Shown in pieces: positions 46,141 through 57,968 of a DNA stretch of 64,000 bases. The position numbers and the translations under genes were made by a program. Positions within the stretch are counted from its first letter, which is position 1. Each line of letters begins with the position of its first letter. The DNA comes from Algicola sagamiensis DSM 14643. GTDB lineage: Bacteria; Pseudomonadota; Gammaproteobacteria; Enterobacterales; Alteromonadaceae. Under the pieces are notes generated by a model. The model saw only the letters and a list, made by a program, of their open reading frames with translations, was not told the origin of the DNA and did not search any database. Where the stretch lies: positions 434,546 to 498,545 of the forward strand of contig NZ_KB894491.1 of NCBI RefSeq assembly GCF_000374485.1, read 5' to 3'.

Positions 46141-47763
46141 ATGTACAACCCATCGACATCTGCTCAACGCCCTGTATTGATACTTGGCGAACAAGATTTG
46201 ACGCTTGAGCAAATTGCGCAGGTTGCAAGCGGAAAATTACAAGTCTCGCTCACTCAAAACACAGCGGTACTCTCTCGAGTCAAACAAGCTTATGATTACA
46301 TTCAACAAGCTATTCAGGAAGACAAACTGATTTATGGTGTCAACTCCGGCTTTGGTGGCATGGCGGATGTACGGATAAGTAAAGAAGAAACGGAAGAGTT
46401 GCAAAATAACGCACTCTGGTTTTTAAGAACAGGGACTGGCAAACCAATCGCAAATGAGGATGTTCGTGCTGCGATGTTGATCCGTGCTCATTCCCATCTT
46501 TATGGTGCTTCCGGGGTTCGATTGGCGTTGATTGAACGCATGATTTTATTCCTCAACCAAAATGTTACTCCACAAGTGTTTGAATATGGCTCAATTGGTG
46601 CAAGTGGTGATCTTGTCCCACTTTCGCACATCACAGGCGCATTGATTGGTGCTGATGCCAGTTATAAGGTCGACTTTAATGGTGTCGAAATGGATGCCAT
46701 TTCAGCGCTTGAAAAGCTAGGCCTCTCCCCGCTTCGATTACATGGTAAAGAAGGCTTAGCGATGGTCAACGGTACATCCGTCACAACAGCCATCGCAGCG
46801 AGGAATATCTATCGGGCGAAAGAACTTTTTCAATATACACTTGAGTTTCATGGTGCAGCCATGCAGGGGTTAAATGCAAATCCAGAAAGTTTCGAACCCT
46901 ATATTCATCAACTCAAACCGCATTCTGGTCAAATCAATGTCGCCCAAAAGCTTCATCACCTTCTTGCCGGCTCTCAATTGACTCGTGATCATAGCTATGA
47001 ACAAGATGAACTCGCACAAGACCGCTACTCCATTCGGTGTGCACCGCAATATCTTGGACCAATTGAAGAAGGTCTCACGTTCATTGAACAGCAGATCACG
47101 CAGGAGGTGAATTCTGTCACAGATAACCCGCTAATCGATTTCGCAGAGGATAAAGTTTATCACGGTGGTAACTTCCTCGCACAATACGTGGGGATCGGCA
47201 TGGATCAACTCCGTTACTATATCGGTCTGCTTGCCAAACATATTGATGTGCAAATCGCGATGCTCGTCCATCCGGAATTTAGTAATCAGCTGCCAAAATC
47301 ACTTGTTGGCAATTCAAATCGTAGTGTGAATATGGGTTTAAAGGGGCTTCAGATATGCGGGAATTCCATGATGCCAATGCTGACCTTCTTAGGAAATACT
47401 TTTGTCGATCGATTCCCAACGCATGCTGAGCAATTTAACCAAAATATCAATAGCCTTGGATATGGATCCGCATTATTTGCCCGAGAGTCTTTAGAGATCC
47501 TGCAACGCTATTTAGCAATCGCCTCGATCTTTGCGGTGCAATCCGTCGATTTACGATGCTATCTCATCCATCAGCATTACTGTGGCAATGAAGCGATAGC
47601 GCCTCAATTGAAATCTTTTTATGAAGCTGTTTATCAATCGATTGAGAAGATCCCAGCAAAAGCTGAACCGATGATTTTTGATGATAATCAGCAGTGCTTA
47701 TCCAGTTATATTCAACAAATTTTCGATATGATAGAGGAAAGAATCAGTCGGAAAAATGATTGA
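46141..47763 (+). CDS. Aromatic amino acid ammonia-lyase, probably phenylalanine ammonia-lyase
   Basis: 540 residues. The MIO cofactor forms from Ala154-Ser155-Gly156 in SIGASGDLVPL, and the catalytic Tyr65 is in YGVNSGFGG. The substrate-selectivity pair is Phe94-Leu95 in ALWFLRTGTG. In this family FL marks phenylalanine lyases such as the cyanobacterial ones, HL marks tyrosine lyases, and SH marks histidine lyases. The sequence context (ELQNNALWFL) also resembles the cyanobacterial PALs. It should release ammonia from Phe to give trans-cinnamate. No hut genes are nearby, which argues against histidase. It is the last gene of a four-gene operon and a hairpin follows. Confidence 0.9.
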   Translation: MYNPSTSAQRPVLILGEQDLTLEQIAQVASGKLQVSLTQNTAVLSRVKQAYDYIQQAIQEDKLIYGVNSGFGGMADVRISKEETEELQNNALWFLRTGTGKPIANEDVRAAMLIRAHSHLYGASGVRLALIERMILFLNQNVTPQVFEYGSIGASGDLVPLSHITGALIGADASYKVDFNGVEMDAISALEKLGLSPLRLHGKEGLAMVNGTSVTTAIAARNIYRAKELFQYTLEFHGAAMQGLNANPESFEPYIHQLKPHSGQINVAQKLHHLLAGSQLTRDHSYEQDELAQDRYSIRCAPQYLGPIEEGLTFIEQQITQEVNSVTDNPLIDFAEDKVYHGGNFLAQYVGIGMDQLRYYIGLLAKHIDVQIAMLVHPEFSNQLPKSLVGNSNRSVNMGLKGLQICGNSMMPMLTFLGNTFVDRFPTHAEQFNQNINSLGYGSALFARESLEILQRYLAIASIFAVQSVDLRCYLIHQHYCGNEAIAPQLKSFYEAVYQSIEKIPAKAEPMIFDDNQQCLSSYIQQIFDMIEERISRKND

Positions 47764-47819
47764 TCTGATGTGGAAATCAAACTGTGTAGAAAGGAAGCCG
47801 TGTAAAAACAAAACAGAAT

Positions 47820-47853
47820 CGGGGCCAGATCCACGACATTTGATCTAGCCCCG
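47820..47853. terminator. Hairpin between convergent ammonia-lyase and unknown genes
   Basis: CGGGGC-x-AGATC pairs with GATCT-x-GCCCCG around a ten-base loop. There is no strong T-run, so it may be a weak or bidirectional terminator. Confidence 0.5.
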
Positions 47854-47886
47854 TTCGGTTACGATGAAGTCTTTTATCAACAGGCC

Positions 47887-48516
47887 CTAATGAACATGCT
47901 CAACTTTTAAGTTGCTGCCTGTTTTCACACCACCATGGGTATAATACTTTCCATTTGGTGTTGAGAACGAAATGTTATAGTTTTTCTGATTTAAAAACTG
48001 GCGCATAAATGCAAGACGCTTTAAGTCCCCTTCGTTAAAAACAGACTTATGGGAACAGTAAGTCTTACCAGAATAAATCACTTGATCCCGGTCGAAATGC
48101 CTTAAAATGGTTTCGAGCGCTGGATCTTTCTTTCCTTGTACGTCATCATGAATCGCACTTAAACTGGCGACACTACCAAATGTGACTTTAAATTCGCCAT
48201 CTTCATAAATGACGAACCACTGGATCTCATCATGTATTAGTTGAGATAACGGGTTGTAAAACTCGTGAGCGGCGATATCTGCAGCTTTGGCAGAAGGAAA
48301 AGAGCCAAACGCATCATTGACTTCACCGCGCATTTCGTGGTGCATCAATAAAGTTAAAACTGCATTTTGTTGCATGACAGATAAACTACCTAATACATTA
48401 TCTGGTAGTAACGCAGCAACGCCACCTTCTACAAAACGGTTTTCTTCCTGAGCCAATACATTATGGTCTTCAGATATTTTAGAAAAATGCTTTGTAATGA
48501 AATTTAAGTTATTCAT
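47887..48516 (-). CDS. Protein of unknown function preceded by a TGTTCA site array
   Basis: 209 residues from the ATG at 48516, chosen because AGAGGGAA lies about eight bases upstream; the frame is open 14 codons further. There is no signal peptide or membrane helix. Sequence such as NNLNFITKHFSKISEDHNVL and LTLLMHHEMRGEVNDAFGSF is helical, and a C-terminal part (NYNISFSTPNGKYYTHGG) looks beta-rich. I do not recognise a family. It is convergent with the ammonia-lyase gene and has an 860-base upstream region with several TGTTCA/TGAACA half-sites and a MITE. Confidence 0.7.
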   Translation of the reverse strand: MNNLNFITKHFSKISEDHNVLAQEENRFVEGGVAALLPDNVLGSLSVMQQNAVLTLLMHHEMRGEVNDAFGSFPSAKAADIAAHEFYNPLSQLIHDEIQWFVIYEDGEFKVTFGSVASLSAIHDDVQGKKDPALETILRHFDRDQVIYSGKTYCSHKSVFNEGDLKRLAFMRQFLNQKNYNISFSTPNGKYYTHGGVKTGSNLKVEHVH

Positions 48517-48769
48517 ACAATGTTCCCTCTTAAAACTACTCAATGAAAATGACCTCAATCATTTTGAGGATTTCGATCTGTTTTTCACTTTCATCCCACT
48601 TTCGCTGAGCGACAATTATACAGATGCTTTTCGGTTTTTAAAACAAATACGACTTATTTATTAAGAATAAAAAATCTATTTTTCCCTAATATATTGATTT
48701 TATTCAAATAAAAATTTGAATTTTTATATGAAAACTATGCTAATTTCCGCATTATTAGATGACTCATGT

Positions 48770-48956
48770 TGTTCATTACAAGGTTAACAAGCAAAATATG
48801 AGCGAAACCTAATTTAAACAACATTTGAACAAAAATTAACCATAAAGTTACTTTTAAACACGAGATTTACTGTTCATTTTCTATTCAACGGTTCCAAACC
48901 GAATAATTAGCTGTTCAAATTATGAACACATTGTTATCAAGCAATGATCTTGTTCA
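48770..48956. promoter_or_regulatory. Array of six TGTTCA/TGAACA half-sites
   Basis: Half-sites lie at 48770, 48826, 48871, 48912, 48923 and 48951. Two form the palindrome TGTTCA-AATTA-TGAACA (48912-48928). The surrounding stretch 48517-49001 is AT-rich and gene-free. The array looks like a binding region for one regulator upstream of the unknown gene at 47887-48516. Confidence 0.5.
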
Positions 48957-49001
48957 CTTTTTGAAATATAACGCAAAGAAACTGAATAGAAGCTGAAGAA
49001 T

Positions 49002-49271
49002 TAGGGTCTGTTGATCTTTCATCAATGTCGCTGCTGGCGGCTATTCTTTCGCGATATAAGGCCGGATGGAGCGTGGTGTAGTCACTCTACATGAGCGACT
49101 GACAACGCAATAGCGCGTAAAAATAGCCCCAGTCCGAAGGGTTACGGCTGAAAAAGCCTCACTCTTTGTTGCTCGTCGTTCATTTGGAATGACCAAATTT
49201 CACTCCTCGCGCCGTGATTGATGCTTTTTCAACGGTAACAGCGTGCATTTCCGAAAGATCAACAGACCCTA
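49002..49271. mobile_element. MITE-like element, 270 bp, with 18-bp terminal inverted repeats
   Basis: Both ends read TAGGGTCTGTTGATCTTT outward in, a perfect 18-bp inverted repeat, with TA at each outer edge and CTAG on the right. TA duplication and CTAG preference fit IS630/Tc1-mariner-type transposition. No transposase frame is present, so it would be non-autonomous. Related shorter copies lie at 19110-19169 and 57966-58045. Confidence 0.8.
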
Positions 49272-49378
49272 GTCTAGACCGTAAGATATGATGGAAGGTT
49301 CAATGAAAAATAACGGCTCATCAATAAAGAGGAGTTCGCTGCACAATAAGCTCATCATGCAACGAGATCTTGAAATGA

Positions 49379-49918
49379 TTATTCAACCAATTTGTCCCGG
49401 TACTTTTCTCGAAAAGCATTGAGTTTTGGGCTCACTACGAGCATACAATAAGGCTTTTCTAGATTATTAGCATAATACTGGTGGTGATTTTCCTCCGCAG
49501 GATAAAACGTACTTAAGGAGGACAATTCTGTTGTGATCTTCATGGGTAGTCCCTGATCCACTTCTTTCATCACTGACTCAGCAATCTCTTTTTGCGCTTC
49601 ATCTTGGTAGAGGATGATTGAACGATATTGCGTACCAACATCGTTTCCTTGACGGTTGAGCGATGTGGGATCATGCATCCCAAAAAACAATTTCAATATA
49701 ATGTTTAACTCGACTTCTTTCGGATCAAATGAGACCTTCACAACCTCTGCATGACCTGTTTGTCCTGTACATACATCATGATAAGTCGGGTTATGCATTT
49801 CCCCACCAGCATAGCCAGGGAGCACACTTTTTACACCACGAATTTCAAGAAATGCAGCCTCAACACACCAGAAACAGCCACCACCCAATACAATGGTCTG
49901 AAAAGCATTTTCATTCAT
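49379..49918 (-). CDS. msrA: Peptide methionine (S)-S-oxide reductase
   Basis: 179 residues. The catalytic motif is GGGCFWCVEAAF near the N-terminus. GYAGG, GTQYRSIILY and HHQYYANN are also conserved. It reduces methionine-S-sulfoxide in proteins, with thioredoxin as the usual reductant. The ATG at 49918 fits the family; no strong ribosome site is seen. It is monocistronic, between a MITE and the Lon-family gene. Confidence 0.95.
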   Translation of the reverse strand: MNENAFQTIVLGGGCFWCVEAAFLEIRGVKSVLPGYAGGEMHNPTYHDVCTGQTGHAEVVKVSFDPKEVELNIILKLFFGMHDPTSLNRQGNDVGTQYRSIILYQDEAQKEIAESVMKEVDQGLPMKITTELSSLSTFYPAEENHHQYYANNLEKPYCMLVVSPKLNAFREKYRDKLVE

Positions 49919-50062
49919 AATACCCCCTAGTTAATCAAAATACCAACGTCGATGTATCCAAAATAAATACTTTAAAATCCGTTTATTTAACTATGATCTA
50001 TCTCCGACAATATTCCTAGGAAAATAAATATAAAAATCTTAATTTTCAGCAATTCTACCCAG

Positions 50063-52447
50063 CTATGATTCACCAGCATCTCCAGCCACAACATCTGCAA
50101 TACTCTTGAGTTTGCTAAAGGCTTTATAGTGGATACTTTGCTTTGGGTAGATCCCTTTTTTACTTTTCTCTCCAACGGGTTGATTGAGTAATAATTCCAA
50201 AGCTTGATCTACATTTTCAACACAATAGACGTGGAACCGCTTTTTTGAAACTGCCAGAATGACCTCATCATCTAATACGAGATTCACTAGATTGGTCTTC
50301 GGAATGATCACGCCTTGTTCTCCGGTCAGCCCACGTGACTTACAAAGGCTAAAAAAGCCTTCAATTTTTTCATTCACACCACCAACTGACTGGACTTGCC
50401 CGTGCTGGTTTATCGAGCCTGTGACTGCCAAATCCTGACGAACTGGAACTAGTGTAATCGCGGAAATCAACGCAACCAACTCAGCAAGGGATGCACTATC
50501 ACCATCAATATGACCATAGGATTGCTCAATCGCGATATTTGCCGATAGAGTCAGAGGAAACTCCTGTGCATATTGATGGCCCAAGTAACCGCTTAACAGT
50601 AGCACCCCCTTGGAATGAATTGATTTGCCAAGGTCGACTTCTCGCTCAATATCAATGATCCCACTTGTTCCGGCATGAACTGTTGCTGAAATCCGAGCGG
50701 GGGTACCAAAAACATTTTCGCCAATTTCTAATACCGTCAGTCCATTGGTTTTTCCTATCGCTTCACCTTTTGTGTCGATCAGGATCTGCCCTTCTTCAAT
50801 ATCTTCCTGAAGTAACTCGCTGAGTTGGCCTGTTCGCCGTTTTCGGGCTTCCAAAGCAGATTTTACATCATCAGCCTGAAGCTCCAACTCTTTCGAAAAA
50901 AAGCTCGCTTCTTGGATCAACTCATGGATATCGGCAATCCGTGCGGATAATTTTGACTGATGTTCAGCCTGTCGATGACTGAACTTAATTAAACTTTTAA
51001 TCGCTTCTCGAGTTAAATCCTTGCCAATGACTTCTTGGGCAAATGTCTTAATCTGACCAACAAATTGTCTTAAGTAGATTTCGTCCTTTGGAAAGTAACT
51101 TTCGAAATCAGCCAGCACACGAAACCACTCACTAAACTCATCATCATGATCCTGCATAAAGTAATACAAGTCTCTACTTCCCATCAAAACCACTTTCACA
51201 TCCAGAGGCATTGCTTGGGGCAGTAAAGTCATTGAGTTACTCAACGTACTGTCCGTTTGGGGTGGGTCCATATAGACTTTTTTTTGCTTAAGCGCTCGTT
51301 TTAAAGCATCCCAAACATTCGGTTGCTGAAGCATTTTCTCTGCTTCAAGGATCAGATAGCCACCATTTGCGCGATGAAGTGCTCCTTCTCGGATCATCTG
51401 ATGATTTGTCAGCAGTACCCCCTGCAATCCAGAATATTCGATTCTTCCAAATACATTTTGATACGTTGGGTTTGATTCGAAAATGATGGGTACGCCCGTT
51501 TTCTCTTCATGCTCAATGAACACATTGGGCTGAAATTGCTCGGTAAAAATAGATTTTCGGTCAATATCTTCGTGCTTTTCCTCTCCTTCATCAACAAGCC
51601 AATCCGCAACAGTATCTATAAGATGGGGACGCATATCCCGGATGTATTTCAAAATACCCAATTGGTAGGAGTATTTGTGTTCCAATTCTTTCAGTAATGG
51701 TTTGATCGCACTTTCGATAGTGTCTCGTTGTAATTCACGCAACTGCTCAGACAGCTCCCGCTTCCATCCTGGCAGTTCAAGTAAACCTTCGTTAAGAACA
51801 CTCTCAAGTGACTCAATCGCTGAGTAGAAAAATTCCTGCTGACCCTCTGTCAGTTTCGGAAAATCAGCATCATCAATAATATTGCCATCAACAATCGGTG
51901 AAAAGCTGACTGTCCCAGTATCTTCAAACATGGCAATACTTTGGTTTTGTGCAATGACTTCCACTTCACGCAACGCTGCTTCGTACTTATTTTCAAATAC
52001 TTTATTGATTGCTCTTTTCTTCCGTTGATAACCCGGGTTATCAAATGCTGCTGGAAATGTATCGAACAATTCGTCAATCAGTGATGAGATATCTTGATGG
52101 AATAGCTTCCCATCCCCCACAGCTAACTTCAGGATATTTGGCTGGCGTGTATCTTCAAAGTTATTCAGGTAACACCAACTGCTTGGGGTTGGCTTTTGTT
52201 GCGCTTTTTGCTTCACATAGCGCGTGATCAACGTATGGCGACCTAGTGCAGGTTCACCCATAACGTAAATATTGTATCCAGGGAAATCCAATCCAAGTCC
52301 AAACTCCAGCGCTTCGCGTGCGCGGTCTTGTCCGATAAAATCTGCTTGGGAGTGGCTGGATTCAGCCACAAGTTTATCGACGACTTTATTATTGATTGAA
52401 TAGTCTAACTGTCTTTTTGACAACCGCGCCAATGCCGCAACATCCAT
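50063..52447 (-). CDS. Lon-family protease (COG1067 type)
   Basis: 794 residues. The N-terminal half is an AAA-like region with a helical insert. The C-terminal S16 domain has the catalytic dyad Ser651 (DGDSASLAE) and Lys694 (GGVNEKIEGFF), 43 residues apart exactly as in E. coli Lon. The expected Walker A site reads GEPALGRHT (64-72), with Arg and His in place of the Lys-Ser/Thr pair. ATP use therefore may be altered, although related COG1067 proteins also diverge here. It lacks the LAN domain of classical Lon. The gene is upstream of msrA on the same strand and downstream of the zinc-ribbon gene. Confidence 0.9.
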   Translation of the reverse strand: MDVAALARLSKRQLDYSINNKVVDKLVAESSHSQADFIGQDRAREALEFGLGLDFPGYNIYVMGEPALGRHTLITRYVKQKAQQKPTPSSWCYLNNFEDTRQPNILKLAVGDGKLFHQDISSLIDELFDTFPAAFDNPGYQRKKRAINKVFENKYEAALREVEVIAQNQSIAMFEDTGTVSFSPIVDGNIIDDADFPKLTEGQQEFFYSAIESLESVLNEGLLELPGWKRELSEQLRELQRDTIESAIKPLLKELEHKYSYQLGILKYIRDMRPHLIDTVADWLVDEGEEKHEDIDRKSIFTEQFQPNVFIEHEEKTGVPIIFESNPTYQNVFGRIEYSGLQGVLLTNHQMIREGALHRANGGYLILEAEKMLQQPNVWDALKRALKQKKVYMDPPQTDSTLSNSMTLLPQAMPLDVKVVLMGSRDLYYFMQDHDDEFSEWFRVLADFESYFPKDEIYLRQFVGQIKTFAQEVIGKDLTREAIKSLIKFSHRQAEHQSKLSARIADIHELIQEASFFSKELELQADDVKSALEARKRRTGQLSELLQEDIEEGQILIDTKGEAIGKTNGLTVLEIGENVFGTPARISATVHAGTSGIIDIEREVDLGKSIHSKGVLLLSGYLGHQYAQEFPLTLSANIAIEQSYGHIDGDSASLAELVALISAITLVPVRQDLAVTGSINQHGQVQSVGGVNEKIEGFFSLCKSRGLTGEQGVIIPKTNLVNLVLDDEVILAVSKKRFHVYCVENVDQALELLLNQPVGEKSKKGIYPKQSIHYKAFSKLKSIADVVAGDAGES

Positions 52448-52518
52448 TCGTCTGCCTTATATTTATTATTCACTACTTGGAAAAGGGCGATAGGATATCA
52501 TGACATCCTATCAATGCG

Positions 52519-52959
52519 TCATGATTGATGATTTTTTCTGAAAAATCGCCTTCCTTCACACCGGTGACAACCTTTCAATTCCTGAAAATGAAAGATGTGA
52601 GTGATTGTCCCACAATTTTGACAGCGATAATGACCGACATGCACCCACTCTCCTGCTGAATAGATGCCTTGATGTTCTAGCTCAATGGGGAGCTGATAAA
52701 TTTCACGCAAATAAGGATCCGCTAGATTCTCTATTTCAGCCAACCACCATTCGTGATAATAAGCTGCATTATCGTCTTCCTGCTTCAGTAACTCCTTAGA
52801 CTCCGGGTCATTCTTCATCATCCAAACTTCATCATCCCATTGTTCAGAGACATAGGATAGAATGTGCTTTGTTTCTTGGTAAACACTCGTTTCAAAAGAC
52901 ATCAATGATTTGAAACAAGCTCGCATCGTTTCCTTAAAACTCACGGTTTGCTGTGCCAT
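52519..52959 (-). CDS. Zinc-ribbon protein of the YbeL (DUF1451) family
   Basis: 146 residues. A helical N-terminal part precedes a C-terminal ribbon with two CxxC knuckles, YRCQNCGTITHIF and KGCHRCEGRRFF. The family has no known function. In E. coli ybeL lies beside leuS, and the same neighbourhood is kept here, with this gene divergent from leuS. Confidence 0.9.
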   Translation of the reverse strand: MAQQTVSFKETMRACFKSLMSFETSVYQETKHILSYVSEQWDDEVWMMKNDPESKELLKQEDDNAAYYHEWWLAEIENLADPYLREIYQLPIELEHQGIYSAGEWVHVGHYRCQNCGTITHIFHFQELKGCHRCEGRRFFRKNHQS

Positions 52960-53084
52960 ATGACCCCCTCAGTATGTGCTCCCACATAGGCATAATATAA
53001 ATATAGCCGCTTCGGGGATTGGAACCCTAATTGAGATGATGAGAAAAGAACAGATCTTAGGGTTGTTGGCAGCGCGTAGTGTGA

Positions 53085-55730
<2,646 letters not shown>

Positions 55731-55739
55731 TGGTAAGCC

Positions 55740-56282
55740 ATGATATTGAATCGATTGAAATCTCAATGTCACGGTAAGCTTGCACGCTGGTCAGTCATCG
55801 CACTGACCAGCATAATGCTGACTGCCTGTGGCTTTCATTTGAGAGGTGCCTATCGCTTAGCACCAGAAATACACCGCCTCGATGTGACCTCCGCAGAGCC
55901 GCATTCGACGCTTCATATTAATGTGACTCGACAACTCTTGCTCAATAATGTTCAAGTTGTTAAAAGCGATCCAAAAGTTCCCGCTTTAATCATCGAAGAT
56001 GCAAAAATCAGTTCTCGAACATTGTCACTCTTTGCCAATGGCCAAGCAGCAGAGTATGAGATGATTTACCGTGTCAACTACGCATTGCTATTCCCAGATG
56101 GTAAAAAACATTACTTTTCAAATGTGATCCGACGTGATTATCAGGACAACCCGAGTAATCCACTCGCGAAGCAAAAAGAAAAGTCTCTGATCTTAAACGA
56201 AATGCATATCGAAATGGCCGAGAAAGTTGTCAAAACCTTATCGACCTACCACCCGGATGAAGGTCAAGAAACCCCACAGTAG
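55740..56282 (+). CDS. lptE: LPS assembly lipoprotein LptE
   Basis: 180 residues. The signal peptide ends in lipobox LTAC, followed by GFHLRGAYRLAPE, the conserved start of mature LptE. It plugs and assembles the LptD barrel in the outer membrane for LPS transport. It lies nine bases after leuS, in the conserved gene order. Confidence 0.94.
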   Translation: MILNRLKSQCHGKLARWSVIALTSIMLTACGFHLRGAYRLAPEIHRLDVTSAEPHSTLHINVTRQLLLNNVQVVKSDPKVPALIIEDAKISSRTLSLFANGQAAEYEMIYRVNYALLFPDGKKHYFSNVIRRDYQDNPSNPLAKQKEKSLILNEMHIEMAEKVVKTLSTYHPDEGQETPQ

Positions 56283-56293
56283 GTAAGTGATCC

Positions 56294-57340
56294 ATGCGCA
56301 TTTTTCCAAATCAGCTTAAAGGACACCTGAAACAAAAGCACTGCGGGATATATTTTGTCGTAGGTGAAGAGCCTTTTCAGCGACTCGAAGCATTAGATAC
56401 GATTCGCCAATATTGGATGGCGCAAGGCTTTCATGAACGAATAAAAATCGAGGCCTCCCCAGATATTCCCTGGGCTGAGGTTTACCACCATGCTTCTGCA
56501 ATGTCGCTCTTTAGTGAGAAAAAGATTATAGAGATCGCTCTTCCTGATAAAAAGTTAAAGAAAGAAACACAGGATGCGCTGCTTTCTCTAGGAGAGTACA
56601 CTTCACCGGATACTATTTTTCTCTGTTCAAAAGAAAAACTGCTCCCTGAGGATAACCGGAGCCGTTGGCTCAAAAAAATTGAGAATGAGCAGCTGCTGAT
56701 CACTTGTTATCCGCAAGATGGCCGAGGATTTGCTAAATGGCTTGCACAAAAAACACAAGAATATCACCTGCAATGTGCGCCAGATCTCATCCAGGCAATC
56801 CAAACTTTTTATGCGGGAAATTTACTTGCCGCAGATCAGTTGTTACAACAATTATCGCTTATTGGTCATGCTGGCCAATACCTTTCCTATGAGGATGCTG
56901 AGCCACTGCTCAATCATCAGTCACACTTTACAGCTTATCAACTCGTGGATATCGTTTTATCCGGAAACAGCCATAGTACGCTGATGATGCTCAAGAGCCT
57001 GAAGAAAGATCACACTGAACCAACACTAATCACTTGGGCGCTTACCCGAGACCTCCTTCTTCTTTCAAAACTCAAAGTAGAATATCAATCTGTCGGCATG
57101 GTTCCTTGGGAAAAGCACGGCATCTGGAAAAAGCGCCAAGGTGCATTTCGAACTGCCTGGAGTCGCCTTTCGGAACAAAATCTACAGACGTTACTGGATG
57201 AACTACAGTCTTTTGATATCTCAATTAAAGATGATCAACTGAAACATCCATTTATCACATTAACGCAAATTTGCATCCACTGCTGTACCGCGAAAGCATC
57301 ACAACTAAAGTGCCCAGATGATGAGTCAATCCTCCGATAA
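56294..57340 (+). CDS. holA: DNA polymerase III delta subunit
   Basis: 348 residues, the normal size (about 343 in E. coli). The N-terminus (MRIFPNQLKGHL) and the FVVGEEPFQRLEALDTIR and LLITCYPQDGRGFAKWLAQK segments fit the HolA clamp-loader subunit that opens the beta clamp. It has no functional Walker A, as expected. Its 3' end overlaps nadD by 23 bases, pointing to coupled translation. Confidence 0.95.
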   Translation: MRIFPNQLKGHLKQKHCGIYFVVGEEPFQRLEALDTIRQYWMAQGFHERIKIEASPDIPWAEVYHHASAMSLFSEKKIIEIALPDKKLKKETQDALLSLGEYTSPDTIFLCSKEKLLPEDNRSRWLKKIENEQLLITCYPQDGRGFAKWLAQKTQEYHLQCAPDLIQAIQTFYAGNLLAADQLLQQLSLIGHAGQYLSYEDAEPLLNHQSHFTAYQLVDIVLSGNSHSTLMMLKSLKKDHTEPTLITWALTRDLLLLSKLKVEYQSVGMVPWEKHGIWKKRQGAFRTAWSRLSEQNLQTLLDELQSFDISIKDDQLKHPFITLTQICIHCCTAKASQLKCPDDESILR

Positions 57341-57968
57341 CCCTTTATTAATCTACTTTGGTGGAACTTTTAATCCCATTCACCTTGGCCACTTAAGACT
57401 TGCCGAGGATATTTCCAAACAACTGGATACGACTGCACTCCACTTTTTACCGTGCCATATTCCTGCACTAAAGTCGCCACCAGGCGTTTCTTCTGAAGTT
57501 CGAGCACACATGGTTTTAGAAACGATTGCAGATTATCCAAATTTTAAATTGGATGATCGTGAACTGAATCGTCAGACCCCATCCTACACTGTCGATACTT
57601 TACGTGAGCTTCGCAATGAGTTTCCCAATCATGCGATTGGTTTTGTTATTGGGATGGACTCACTCAATCAACTTCATCGCTGGCATCGTTATCAAGAATT
57701 ACTCGATTATTGTCATCTCATCATCTGTGAGCGACCAGGCTATACTTTAGCGCCGGTTCCTGAAATTCAAACCATCATTGATCATGGCCGAGTATCAGAT
57801 AGCAAACAGCTTCAACAATCCCTTCATGGGAAACTTCTTTTTATCCAAACGAGAAAAAGTGATGTTTCTTCAACACAAGTTCGTCAGCAACTTGCGCAAG
57901 CAGAAACATCGCAGGACCTCCACCCGAAGACATTGACGATGATCCAACAAATGGGACTCTATCGTTAG
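57318..57968 (+). CDS. nadD: Nicotinate-nucleotide adenylyltransferase
   Basis: 216 residues. The nucleotidyltransferase motif is GGTFNPIHLGHLR and the C-terminal signature is SDVSSTQVRQQL. It makes nicotinate adenine dinucleotide for NAD synthesis. The start overlaps holA. Its TAG stop codon is also the first bases of a MITE-like element, so the insertion appears to have hit the stop codon or created the present one; the length is still normal for the family. Confidence 0.95.
   Translation: MMSQSSDNPLLIYFGGTFNPIHLGHLRLAEDISKQLDTTALHFLPCHIPALKSPPGVSSEVRAHMVLETIADYPNFKLDDRELNRQTPSYTVDTLRELRNEFPNHAIGFVIGMDSLNQLHRWHRYQELLDYCHLIICERPGYTLAPVPEIQTIIDHGRVSDSKQLQQSLHGKLLFIQTRKSDVSSTQVRQQLAQAETSQDLHPKTLTMIQQMGLYR

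Noticed and set aside
46141..47763. Histidine ammonia-lyase of the hut pathway
   Set aside because: The selectivity pair is Phe-Leu and no hutU, hutI or hutG is nearby; an aryl-CoA ligase is adjacent.
41446..47763. Photoactive yellow protein chromophore operon
   Set aside because: A coumaroyl-CoA route would fit a tyrosine lyase plus ligase, but no PYP-like gene is present and the lyase looks Phe-specific.
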